Positions 1 through 7,350 of a DNA stretch of 57,500 nt are shown here, one piece after another. The position numbers and the translations under genes are program-made. The notes beneath the pieces are model-generated. The model ran no database searches. It was not told where the DNA came from and worked only from the letters and a program-made list of their open reading frames with translations. Source of the DNA: Microbacterium testaceum (lineage in GTDB: Bacteria > Actinomycetota > Actinomycetes > Actinomycetales > Microbacteriaceae); contig NZ_QDFT01000020.1 of assembly GCF_003075375.1 (NCBI RefSeq), positions 1-57,500 on the forward strand. Reading direction: 5' to 3'. How positions within the stretch are numbered: position 1 is the first letter of the stretch; each line of letters opens with the position of its first letter.

Positions 1-180
1 GGTGTACGCGATGGGGAAGAGCCCCGTGATCGCGAACAGGATGAAGAACGGCGAGATGTAGAGGTAGGGCGAGAGCTTCAGGTCCCACGCGCTGCGCCGG
101 CTCCGGCCGAAGCCGAGCCGTCGGGGTTCGCGGGTGGGGGGCGTTGCGACCGGTGCGGGTCGCTCGATCGTGCTGGTCAC
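1..180 (-). CDS. Sugar ABC transporter permease, N-terminal part (cut by window edge)
   Basis: The visible 60 residues begin with a Thr/Pro/Arg-rich cytoplasmic stretch, then LSPYLYISPFFILFAITGLF, the first transmembrane helix typical of MalF-type permeases of CUT1 sugar ABC importers. The GTG start at 180 is preceded by GGAG seven bases upstream. It follows the binding-protein gene at 317-1588 on the same strand, separated by a stem-loop, so it should form the membrane channel of that importer. The rest lies outside the window. Family assignment rests on context and this short N-terminus. Confidence 0.8.
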   Translation of the reverse strand, partial: MTSTIERPAPVATPPTREPRRLGFGRSRRSAWDLKLSPYLYISPFFILFAITGLFPIAYT

Positions 181-269
181 GGTCTGTGCTCCGTTTCTGA
201 CGCGTGAGGACTCTGGATCTGTCAGCGGCGACATCTCCGGACCCCTCACGCACGAAGGGGACGGGCGAT

Positions 270-306
270 GGATGCCAGGGGCGCGAGGCCGCGACCCCTG
301 GCATCC
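270..306 (-). promoter_or_regulatory. Intercistronic stem-loop between binding protein and permease genes
   Basis: Perfect 12-bp inverted repeat (GGATGCCAGGGG at 270-281, complement at 295-306), extendable by about 3 bp, with a 13-nt loop. It lies just after the stop of the binding-protein gene and before the permease. No T-run follows, so mRNA stabilisation or partial termination favouring binding-protein expression is the likely role (inference). Confidence 0.6.
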
Positions 307-316
307 GTCCGCTGGG

Positions 317-1588
317 TCAGGACAGGGCGTCGACCTCGGTGGCCCACTGCTTCCACGAGTCGGCCGCGCTCTGCGTGCCGTCCTCGACACGGGTCAGGGC
401 CTTCTGCATGGCGTCGTTGATCTGGAAGTAGAACTGGCCCTTGTAGGGCGAGACCTTCACGGCCTGTGCACGCTCGGACAGCATCTCGCCGACGGGGGCG
501 TCGTTGAAGTACGCGTTCGTGCTGCCGGTCAGGGCCGCGGCGCTGAGGGCGTCGGTCTGGCTCGGGAACGTCCCGGCGTTCTCGAACGCCTTGACCTGCG
601 TCTCGGGGTCGGTCAGCCAGTCGGCCAGCTCCTGCGCGGCCTCGACGTTCTCGCCGTTGGCGGGGACGGTCAGGTACGAACCGCCCCAGTTGCCCGCCCC
701 GCCGGGGAAGACGTTGGCGATGTCCCAGCCGGTGACCTCGGGCGCGTTGCCCTCGATCACGCCGAGCATCCAGCCGGGGCAGAGCATGGTGGCGAACGCG
801 CCGTTCGACAGCCCGGCGAACCAGTCGTCGGACCACTGACCCAGGTGAGCGGACTGCGTGGCGCTGGCTTCGAGCACCTCGTCGTAGATGTCCTTGACCT
901 CGGCGTTGCCGGTCGCGGTGATGGACCCGTCGTCGGGGTTCTCGTAGGCCGCCTCGACCTGGTTGATCGCGCCCTGGTAGGTGCCGCCGGCGGAGTCGAA
1001 GAACGCCTTGCCGGTCGCTGCGACGTAGGTGTCGCCGACCGAGAAGTACGTCGACCAGTCGCCCTCGAGCAGTTTCGCGACCTCGGCCCGGTCGGTGGGC
1101 AGGCCGGCCGCGGCGAACAGGTCGGAGCGGTAGCAGACGCCCTCGGGGCCGATGTCGGTGCCGTAGCCGACGAGCTGCCCCTCGGGGCTGGTCGCGGCCT
1201 CGACCTTGTAGTCGAGCCAGCGGCTCTTGAGGTCGTCGGGCACAGGGGCCAGCAGGTCGGCGTACTCCATGACCTCGGGCAGCCAGTCGACCTCGATGGC
1301 CTCGATGTCGGCGAGGCCCGTCTTGCCGAGCTTCTGGAAGTAGTTCTCGCGGGCCTCGTTGCTGGTCGCGGCCTTGTTGTGGACGATCTTCACGTTGGGG
1401 TGCGCGTCCATGTACTCCTGCAGGAGCGCGTCGGTGTAGCCGAAGTCGTTGAAGGTGGCGATGGTGAGGGTGACCTCGCCGTCGCCCGAGGCGGAGCCCC
1501 CGGCGCCGGAGCATCCGGCGAGCACGAGGGCGGAGGTGGACGCGACGGCGGCGACGAGCGCGGTCCGGCGCAGAGCACGGGTTTTCAC
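317..1588 (-). CDS. Extracellular sugar-binding lipoprotein of an ABC importer (family 1 SBP)
   Basis: A 423-aa protein with an Arg-containing signal peptide and lipobox LVLAGC (Cys about residue 26), so it should be a membrane-anchored lipoprotein outside the cytoplasm. The mature part has the pattern of family 1 solute-binding proteins: an early 'TIATFND' strand, 'LLQEYMDAHPNVKIVHNK', and a late 'AAQELADWLTDPETQ' region typical of CUT1 binding proteins for oligosaccharides. The start is GTG at 1588 with AAGGAGTG just upstream. It is the first gene of the operon that continues with the permease at 1-180. LacI-type operators lie upstream (1649-1717), suggesting sugar-inducible expression. The sugar is not identifiable. 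Confidence 0.9.
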   Translation of the reverse strand: MKTRALRRTALVAAVASTSALVLAGCSGAGGSASGDGEVTLTIATFNDFGYTDALLQEYMDAHPNVKIVHNKAATSNEARENYFQKLGKTGLADIEAIEVDWLPEVMEYADLLAPVPDDLKSRWLDYKVEAATSPEGQLVGYGTDIGPEGVCYRSDLFAAAGLPTDRAEVAKLLEGDWSTYFSVGDTYVAATGKAFFDSAGGTYQGAINQVEAAYENPDDGSITATGNAEVKDIYDEVLEASATQSAHLGQWSDDWFAGLSNGAFATMLCPGWMLGVIEGNAPEVTGWDIANVFPGGAGNWGGSYLTVPANGENVEAAQELADWLTDPETQVKAFENAGTFPSQTDALSAAALTGSTNAYFNDAPVGEMLSERAQAVKVSPYKGQFYFQINDAMQKALTRVEDGTQSAADSWKQWATEVDALS

Positions 1589-1648
1589 AGATCACTCCTT
1601 TGTGGTGGGTGCGGTTCGGCGCGGCGCTGTGTCCCGGCATCCGTTGCG

Positions 1649-1717
1649 TGGGAGCGCTCTCAGTCGAACGGAACCGACCATATGGGATCGCTCCCATTGC
1701 GTCAAGGGAGCGCTCCC
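1649..1717. promoter_or_regulatory. Three LacI-type operators upstream of the sugar ABC operon
   Basis: Three near-palindromes of one kind occur in 69 bp: TGGGAGCGCTCTCA (1649-1662), TGGGATCGCTCCCA (1683-1696) and GGGAGCGCTCCC (1706-1717). They match the CG-centred palindromes bound by LacI-family sugar repressors. Their position upstream of the GTG start at 1588 points to control of the minus-strand binding-protein operon. No LacI gene adjoins; the only LacI gene here (53230-54231) sits beside a different palindrome, so the cognate repressor is probably outside the window. Confidence 0.75.
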
Positions 1718-1740
1718 ACGACTGCGCCACCCGTCCCACC

Positions 1741-1890
1741 CTCGCGGGCGGGCGCGGCGCGGCGGGCGGGCGCGGCGCGGCCGGCGGGCGGGGCGGGGCC
1801 GGGCGGCCGGGCGGGCGGGGCGCGGCGGACGGGCGGACGCGGCCCGGCGGACGCGGGCGGGCAGGAGGCAGCCCGCCCGGCGGGAGCGAA
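1741..1890. other. Extremely GC-rich, low-complexity intergenic tract
   Basis: About 150 bp made almost entirely of irregular GCGGGCG/GGCGCGG units, between the operators of the sugar ABC operon and purS. No gene is supported here: the open frames on both strands are Arg/Gly/Ala-rich artefacts of composition. It may insulate the divergent units, but nothing directly shows a function. Confidence 0.5.
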
Positions 1891-1983
1891 ACGGGAGCGC
1901 CCGCGGACCGCGCCGCGGGACGGTGGACACAGGCCTGCTCGCGTAGACTGGGCGCACTACGCCACCCGACATCTGGAGCTGAA

Positions 1984-2232
1984 GTGCCCACCATCGTCGT
2001 CGACGTCATGCCCAAGGCCGAGCTTCTCGACCCCCAGGGAAAGGCCGTGGCCGGTGCCCTGTCGCGACTCGGAGAGCACCGCTTCTCGGACGTGCGGATC
2101 GGTAAGCGCTTCGAGCTCACCGTCGAGGGCGAGGTCGACGAGGCCACCCTCGCGCGGGCTCGTGAACTGGCCGACGAGATGCTGTCGAACTCCGTGATCG
2201 AGGACGTCGTCAACGTCGAGGTCGTGGCGTGA
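1984..2232 (+). CDS. purS: Phosphoribosylformylglycinamidine synthase subunit PurS
   Basis: An 82-aa protein matching PurS in length and pattern: '[18 protein letters not shown]' at the N-terminus, '[12 protein letters not shown]' in the middle and '[14 protein letters not shown]' near the end. PurS is the small bridging subunit of the three-part FGAM synthase (PurS-PurL-PurQ), which converts FGAR to FGAM in cytoplasmic purine synthesis. The GTG start at 1984 has GGAG upstream. The stop overlaps the purQ start by 4 bp (GTGA), implying translational coupling. A possible -10 element TAGACT lies at 1944-1949, with no clear -35. Confidence 0.96.
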   Translation: MPTIVVDVMPKAELLDPQGKAVAGALSRLGEHRFSDVRIGKRFELTVEGEVDEATLARARELADEMLSNSVIEDVVNVEVVA

Positions 2233-2936
2233 CCGCACGCATCGGGGTCATCACCTTCCCCGGCTCGCTCGACGACCGCGATGCGCAGCGCGCCATCCGC
2301 CTCGCCGGCGGCGAAGCCGTGGCCCTGTGGCACGGCGACCACGACCTCCGCGGCGTCGACGCGCTCGTGCTCCCGGGCGGGTTCAGCTACGGCGACTATC
2401 TGCGCGCCGGCGCGATCGCGGCCTTCGCGCCGATCATGTCCGAGGTCAAGGACGCCGCCGCCAAGGGCATGCCCGTCCTGGGCATCTGCAACGGCTTCCA
2501 GATGCTCGTCGAGGCGCACCTGCTGCCGGGCGGCCTGATCCGCAACGCCCACCAGCAGTTCATCCGCCGCGACCAGCGCCTGCGCGTCGAGAACGCCTCG
2601 ACCGCGTGGACCAGCGACTTCACCGAGGGCGACGAGATCGTCATCCCCCTCAAGAACGCCGACGGCGGATACATCGCGGATGCCGAAACCCTGGCTCGCG
2701 TCGAGGGGGAAGGCCTGGTGACCTTCCGGTACATCGGGGTGAACCCGAACGGCTCGTTGGGTGATATCGCAGGTCTGACGAACGAGCGCGGCAACGTCGT
2801 GGGACTCATGCCCCACCCCGAGCACGCCGTCGAGCCGGGCTTCGGTCCGGGCACTCCGGCCGCAATGCGCTCGGGTGTCGACGGACTCTCGTTCTTCACC
2901 TCCGCCGTCGCCGCGGTCGTCGGCGCCGCCGCCTGA
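2229..2936 (+). CDS. purQ: Phosphoribosylformylglycinamidine synthase subunit PurQ (glutaminase)
   Basis: A 235-aa class I glutamine amidotransferase. It opens with [17 protein letters not shown]. The nucleophile is in GICNGFQ (Cys about 87), and PHPEHAVE supplies the rest of the triad (His about 196, Glu about 198). PurQ releases ammonia from glutamine for PurL. It overlaps purS by 4 bp. purL does not follow: the next gene is a LuxR-type regulator, so PurL must be encoded elsewhere, a common arrangement in actinobacteria. Length and motifs are complete. Confidence 0.97.
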   Translation: MTARIGVITFPGSLDDRDAQRAIRLAGGEAVALWHGDHDLRGVDALVLPGGFSYGDYLRAGAIAAFAPIMSEVKDAAAKGMPVLGICNGFQMLVEAHLLPGGLIRNAHQQFIRRDQRLRVENASTAWTSDFTEGDEIVIPLKNADGGYIADAETLARVEGEGLVTFRYIGVNPNGSLGDIAGLTNERGNVVGLMPHPEHAVEPGFGPGTPAAMRSGVDGLSFFTSAVAAVVGAAA

Positions 2937-3044
2937 CCTCACTTGTCGGCTCACCGGGTGCCGTATCCTCTGGTCAATCCGCGAGGACGCATCCGAAGCA
3001 CCTCACGCGGGATGGAGCGACGGGCGTAGAACGGGTGGACTGAC

Positions 3045-4532
3045 GTGGACGGATCGGTGGGCAACGGTTCGTCCGCGTTACGGGCCGTCGTCGCCCAGGT
3101 CGCGGTGCGGCTGACGCCCGGGCACGGCCAGCCCCTCGCCCGCCACCTCTCCCTGCTGTCCGAGGCCGACCCCGGTCCCGCACCCGCCGTGTGGACGGAT
3201 GCCGACGCCGCGCGGGTGTCGACCGTGCTCGCCGCCCGGGCGCGGCAGGATGCTCTCGACGACGGCATGGCTCCCCTCACCCGCTACTTCGTCGAGGGGC
3301 GGTTGCGGCATCCATCGGCTCTTTCGGCCGGCGCCCGCGCGGGACTCTTCGCCTCGGCGGCCGAGTACGCGACCGCCGTCGGCTGGCCCCGCATCGGCGC
3401 CCAGTACGCGTCCGAGGCCCTGCTGTTCGCGGAGTCGCCGGCGGAGCGACTGCGCGCCCTGGGCCCCCTGACCCTGGCCCTGGCCTTGAACGCGGAGTTC
3501 ACCGCCGCACGCGCCGCGCACGCCGAAGCGCGCCGCATCGTCGATGAACGGGGCGGGGACCCCGCCGAGCTGTCGCACGACCTGCTGCTGGGGCAGGCGA
3601 TGCTCGTGGTGACCGGGGCCGACAGCGTCGCGCTCGACCAGACCGCCGACGAGCTCGACGCGGCGCAGCCCGGCGACCCCTCGGCCTCGTTCACCGCCGG
3701 CATGATCCGGGTCACGGCGGCGTTCATCGCGCGGGACCTCACGCGCGGACGCGCGCTGAGCCAGCACCTGCTCCACGGATCCGCCCGCGGGCGCAGCCGC
3801 CGACTCGTCCGCGATCTGCTGACCGGCGCCTACAGCGGAGTGCTCGCCCTGCTCGACGAGACCGCCGAGGCGCATCGGGTGCTCGACGCGGCCGTCACGC
3901 AGCCGGGTCACACGGTGTGCTTCGCCATGTACCGGGCCGCGCTGCTGCTGCAAGAGGGGCGAGACCGCGAATTGATCGCCTCGACCGACGCCTGCGTGAC
4001 CCTGCCCGAAGAGCACTGCCTCGGCTCTCTCACCCCCGTCCTCACCCGCCGCGCGGTGGCGTTCCTGCGGATCGGCGAGGAGCAACGCGCCGCCACCAGC
4101 ATGGAGTCCGCGCTGCTGCTGGTCGCTCGCACGGGCGGGTCGGTCATGCCGCTGCTCATGATCCCCCGCGTCGAGGCCGAACGGTTGCTCGATCTGGTCG
4201 CCCGCACCCGCACGGATTTCGCCGACACGATCGAAGAGATGCGGCACTTCCTGCCGATGCTGGCTTCGAAGGCGACGGCGGCCACCGCGGCCGCCGCTCT
4301 GACCCCCACCGAACGCGAGCTCGCGGGGCTGCTCGTCACGGAACTGGACCTGGCCGAGATCGCGCGACGTCGCCATGTGTCGGTCAACACCGTCAAGACC
4401 CAGGTGCGCTCGATCTACACCAAGCTCGGGGTGTCGCGTCGCAGCGACGCCCTGCCCCTGCTGACCGGGCTCGCGCCGGCTCGGCCGGACATCGCGCCCG
4501 TCACGCCGATCCGTTCCAGCTCGGCGTCGTGA
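3045..4532 (+). CDS. LuxR-type transcriptional regulator (first of a tandem pair)
   Basis: A 495-aa protein with a C-terminal LuxR/FixJ helix-turn-helix around residues 420-480 (LTPTERELAGLL, then HVSVNTVKTQVRSIYTKLGV). The long N-terminal part is Ala/Leu/Arg-rich and helical, resembling the TPR-like repeats of large LuxR regulators, but no P-loop ATPase motif is visible. No ligand can be inferred. The GTG start at 3045 lies 108 bp after purQ. Its stop overlaps the next gene, a paralog with the same layout, by 4 bp (GTGA), so the two are probably translated together and may form a heteromeric regulator. Confidence 0.85.
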   Translation: MDGSVGNGSSALRAVVAQVAVRLTPGHGQPLARHLSLLSEADPGPAPAVWTDADAARVSTVLAARARQDALDDGMAPLTRYFVEGRLRHPSALSAGARAGLFASAAEYATAVGWPRIGAQYASEALLFAESPAERLRALGPLTLALALNAEFTAARAAHAEARRIVDERGGDPAELSHDLLLGQAMLVVTGADSVALDQTADELDAAQPGDPSASFTAGMIRVTAAFIARDLTRGRALSQHLLHGSARGRSRRLVRDLLTGAYSGVLALLDETAEAHRVLDAAVTQPGHTVCFAMYRAALLLQEGRDRELIASTDACVTLPEEHCLGSLTPVLTRRAVAFLRIGEEQRAATSMESALLLVARTGGSVMPLLMIPRVEAERLLDLVARTRTDFADTIEEMRHFLPMLASKATAATAAAALTPTERELAGLLVTELDLAEIARRRHVSVNTVKTQVRSIYTKLGVSRRSDALPLLTGLAPARPDIAPVTPIRSSSAS

Positions 4533-5959
4533 GCGACGCGCCCGCGGGCGGAGCCCCCACGGTCACGGACGCGGCCCTGCGCGTCGCCGCCCGACTCGCC
4601 CCCGGAAGCGGGCTGCCGAACGCGCGGGATCTCGTCGTCCTGTCCGAGAGCGACCCCGGCCCACCCCCGCCCGTCTGGGGCGATCGGCAGGCACTGGCCC
4701 TGGCCGCGGTGCTGTCGGCGCGCGCCCGCACCGATTCCCTCGTCGACGGACTCGACCTGATCCACCGCTATTTCGTGGGTCGCCAGCTGATCCGCCCCGC
4801 CGTGATGGGCGACGGCGCACGGAGCATCCTGCTCGCCAGCGCCGCCGAGTACTGCGGCGCCGCCGGGTGGCCCCAGATCGGCGTGGGCTTCGCCACCTCG
4901 TCGTTGCTGTTCGCCGACTCGCCCGCCGGGCGCTTCCGCGCCTTCGCCGTCCTCGCCCAGAACCTGTCGATGAACGGCGAGTACGCGGCGGCCACGGTCG
5001 CGATCGACGAGGCCCGCGAGGTGTTCCGCGACGAGGGATGGGATGCCGCCGAGACCGACCACTGGATGCTGTTCGGCGAGGCGATGATCGCCGCCGGCCA
5101 CGCCGACGCCGCACGCGTGCGCGACCTCGCGGACGAGCTCGAGAGCGCGCGACCCGACGAGCCGTCGTGGGCGTACACCGCGGGGATGCTGCGTGCCACG
5201 GCCTGCTTCGTCTCGCGCGACTACACGGCCGGCCTCGCGCAGTGCCGGGCGCTGCTGCTCGGATCGAACCGGAGCCACCGCACGGTGCGCGAGCGCGTGC
5301 GGGGACTGCACAGCGGCATCCTGGCCCTGCAAGGAGATCTCGACGAGGCGCTCGCGGTCATCGAGGGGTGCACCACGCAGCCGGGGCACGCCGTATGCTT
5401 CACGGCCTATCGCGCGTCCGTCCTGCTCGACCTGGGGCGCGATCGCGACCTCATCGACGAGACGAACGCGTGCGTGGCCCTCGGCGACGGGCACTGCCTC
5501 GCGCCGCTCCCGGCGATCCTCGTGCGCCGCGCGGTGGCGTTCGCCCGGCTCGACGCCCCCCAGCGCGCCGCGGCGAGCATGGAGGCGACGCTCATGCTCA
5601 TCGAACGCACCGGCGGTTCGGTGATCCCGTTCCTGGCCGTCCCGCGACACGAGACCGTGCGGCTGCTGCAGACGGTCGCCGACCGTCGTCGCGACCTGCG
5701 GGCGCAGATCGACGCGCTCATCGCGGTGCTCCCCCCGGCGGCCGCGGCATCCTGCGGCAGAGGGGGCATCGGGGCGCTCACCCCGGCCGAGGTCGCGCTG
5801 ACGCGGATGCTCGCCGCGGATTTCCCCCTCTCGCAGATCGCCCGCGCGCGGTCGGTGTCGCTCAGCACCGTCAAATCGCAGGTGCGCTCCATCTACGCCA
5901 AGCTCGGGGTCTCGACCCGCCAGGCGGCGGTCGCCGTCCTGCGCAGGACACCGGGCTGA
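4529..5959 (+). CDS. LuxR-type transcriptional regulator (second of a tandem pair)
   Basis: A 476-aa paralog of the preceding gene. Both carry the early motif LSE(A/S)DPGPxPxVW, a mid-protein 'QPGHxVCF' and a 'MExxLxLxxRTGGSV' segment. The C-terminal LuxR HTH includes LTPAEVALTRMLA and SVSLSTVKSQVRSIYAKLGV. The start is the GTG at 4529 inside the upstream stop; longer readings in this frame merely run through the other gene. Tandem duplication followed by divergence is the simplest origin. Targets are unknown; the neighbouring GntR gene may be unrelated. Confidence 0.85.
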   Translation: MSDAPAGGAPTVTDAALRVAARLAPGSGLPNARDLVVLSESDPGPPPPVWGDRQALALAAVLSARARTDSLVDGLDLIHRYFVGRQLIRPAVMGDGARSILLASAAEYCGAAGWPQIGVGFATSSLLFADSPAGRFRAFAVLAQNLSMNGEYAAATVAIDEAREVFRDEGWDAAETDHWMLFGEAMIAAGHADAARVRDLADELESARPDEPSWAYTAGMLRATACFVSRDYTAGLAQCRALLLGSNRSHRTVRERVRGLHSGILALQGDLDEALAVIEGCTTQPGHAVCFTAYRASVLLDLGRDRDLIDETNACVALGDGHCLAPLPAILVRRAVAFARLDAPQRAAASMEATLMLIERTGGSVIPFLAVPRHETVRLLQTVADRRRDLRAQIDALIAVLPPAAAASCGRGGIGALTPAEVALTRMLAADFPLSQIARARSVSLSTVKSQVRSIYAKLGVSTRQAAVAVLRRTPG

Positions 5960-5992
5960 GCACCGGCGGGCGGGATCGACCATGATGGGCAG

Positions 5993-6700
5993 GTGCGCGT
6001 TCCCGAGCAGGACCCCGTCATCGATCGCCTCCTCGCGCTGTGGAGCGAGAGCGACCGGACGCTGCCCTCGGAGCCGCGACTGGCCGAGCTGACCGGGGCG
6101 AGCCGGGCGTCGGTGCGCGAGGCGCTGATCCGCCTCGAGGAGCGCGGGTACGTGCACCGCACGCAGGGGGCCCGCACCACCCCGAACCGCCGCCTTCCCG
6201 CCGTGGGCCGGCGCATCGACGAGCAGTTCGACCACTCGCTGTCGATCACGGGTGCGGGTTACACGCCGCATCTTGCGCTGGTGTCGTCGGAGCGGGTCGT
6301 CCTGGCCCCGTCCGCAACCCGATTCGACGATCTCGCCGACGGCACGACGGTGCTGCGCACGGTCAAGGTGTGGAGCGTCGACGGAGCGCCGTACGCCCTC
6401 GCCGAGGACCTCGTCCCGGTGTCGTCCGCCGCCGAGCTGGACCCCCGCTCCCCCGTGTTCGATCTGGCCGAAGCCGCCAACGGCGTGCAGGTGGCGTGGG
6501 AGACCCTGTGGGTGGATGCCGTCGCGCTCGACGAGGAGCGGGCGGCGGCGCTGGGGGCGCCGGCGGCGATCCCCGTCATCGAGATGACCTATTGCGGCTA
6601 CGGCGCCGACGACCGCGTGGGCTACTGGTCGCGCGAGGTGCAGCTGGCCGCTCCGGTGGGCTTGCGCAACGCGCTCATCCGCCGCGTCCACCGCGCGTGA
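5993..6700 (+). CDS. GntR-family regulator with UTRA-type ligand domain
   Basis: A 235-aa protein. A winged HTH fills residues 1-65 (LPSEPRLAELTGASRASVRE, then EERGYVHRTQGA). The C-terminal domain has the UTRA/HutC pattern: a 'LRTVKVWSVDGAPYALAEDL' strand pair, a middle 'VAWETLWVDAV', and a final 'VIEMTYCGYGADDRVGYWSR'. HutC-type proteins are small-molecule-responsive repressors. The GTG start at 5993 fits the HTH alignment. It sits directly upstream of two TGTCnGACA palindromes and the operon from 6856. The same palindrome occurs before the 31125 operon, so this protein probably controls both. Confidence 0.88.
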   Translation: MRVPEQDPVIDRLLALWSESDRTLPSEPRLAELTGASRASVREALIRLEERGYVHRTQGARTTPNRRLPAVGRRIDEQFDHSLSITGAGYTPHLALVSSERVVLAPSATRFDDLADGTTVLRTVKVWSVDGAPYALAEDLVPVSSAAELDPRSPVFDLAEAANGVQVAWETLWVDAVALDEERAAALGAPAAIPVIEMTYCGYGADDRVGYWSREVQLAAPVGLRNALIRRVHRA

Positions 6701-6779
6701 GCGGTGGCCGGGGCGGCGGCGCGAGAACAGGGGCCGGTCGACGGACCCGGTCGTTTCGGTCGCGTAACCTACGCGTGAA

Positions 6780-6816
6780 CATGTCAGACAAGTAGCTCTC
6801 CAACTTGTCGGACAAG
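6780..6816. promoter_or_regulatory. Two GntR-type operators before the ureidoglycolate lyase-like gene
   Basis: CATGTCAGACAAG (6780-6792, imperfect) and CTTGTCGGACAAG (6804-6816, perfect 6-bp arms about one central base) are centred 24 bp apart. Both fit the GntR consensus TNGTNNNACNA. They lie between the GntR gene and the start codon at 6856, where a repressor could block transcription. A related site occurs at 30944-30954. Confidence 0.75.
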
Positions 6817-6855
6817 CGTAGGCTCGCGCTCAGCACCCGACGAGAGCGAGCCCCC

Positions 6856-7350
6856 ATGACCGACACCCTCGACCTCCACCGCCTGTCCGCGCAGACGGTC
6901 ACACCCGAGGGCTTCGCGCCCTTCGGCGTCGTCCTCACCCCGATGGAGGACGGCACCCCCTTCACGGCGGAGGAAGCCGTGCTCGACGTGTCGAACGGCA
7001 TCCCCCGGTTCTATCTGATGCACCTCGCCGACAAGGCGCCGGAGTTCACGCGTGTCACCCGGCACCTCGAGACGACCCAGACGCTCATGGCCGTCGGCGA
7101 CGTGTCGTGGTCGATCGCCGTGGCACCTCCCGGGGTCGACGCCCCCTCGCCCGACGACCTGCGCGCTTTCGTCATCCCGCCGCGCACCGCCATCACGATG
7201 CGCAAGGGCACGTGGCACGCGGGACCCTTCTTCGCCGAGCCGAGCATGGACTTCGTCAACCTCGAACTCGACGACACCAACGTCACCGACCACCACAACC
7301 ACCGACTCGACGACGCCCACGGCGTGCGCGTCGTCATCGTGGGCGGATGA
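6856..7350 (+). CDS. Ureidoglycolate lyase-like protein (AllA family)
   Basis: A 164-aa protein with features of the AllA/ureidoglycolate lyase fold: 'TPEGFAPFGVVL' near the N-terminus, 'TRHLETTQTLMAVG', the hydrophobic 'FVIPPRTAITMRKGTWH' strand, and 'DFVNLELDDTNVTDHH' near the end. Classical AllA cleaves ureidoglycolate to glyoxylate and urea in allantoin degradation. The ATG at 6856 was chosen because upstream in-frame starts would place the operator inside the gene. It overlaps the flavoprotein gene by ATGA. Allantoinase and allantoicase genes are absent here, so the physiological substrate may be another ureido or hydroxy acid. Confidence 0.8.
   Translation: MTDTLDLHRLSAQTVTPEGFAPFGVVLTPMEDGTPFTAEEAVLDVSNGIPRFYLMHLADKAPEFTRVTRHLETTQTLMAVGDVSWSIAVAPPGVDAPSPDDLRAFVIPPRTAITMRKGTWHAGPFFAEPSMDFVNLELDDTNVTDHHNHRLDDAHGVRVVIVGG

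Noticed and set aside
1592..1972. Open frames in the GC-rich tract upstream of purS
   Set aside because: Composition-driven Arg/Ala/Pro repeats overlapping operators; no family and no SD.
246..2954. A very long minus-strand open frame over the binding protein and purSQ
   Set aside because: It runs antisense or out of frame to recognised genes and gives low-complexity Arg/Gly/Ala sequence; an effect of high GC.
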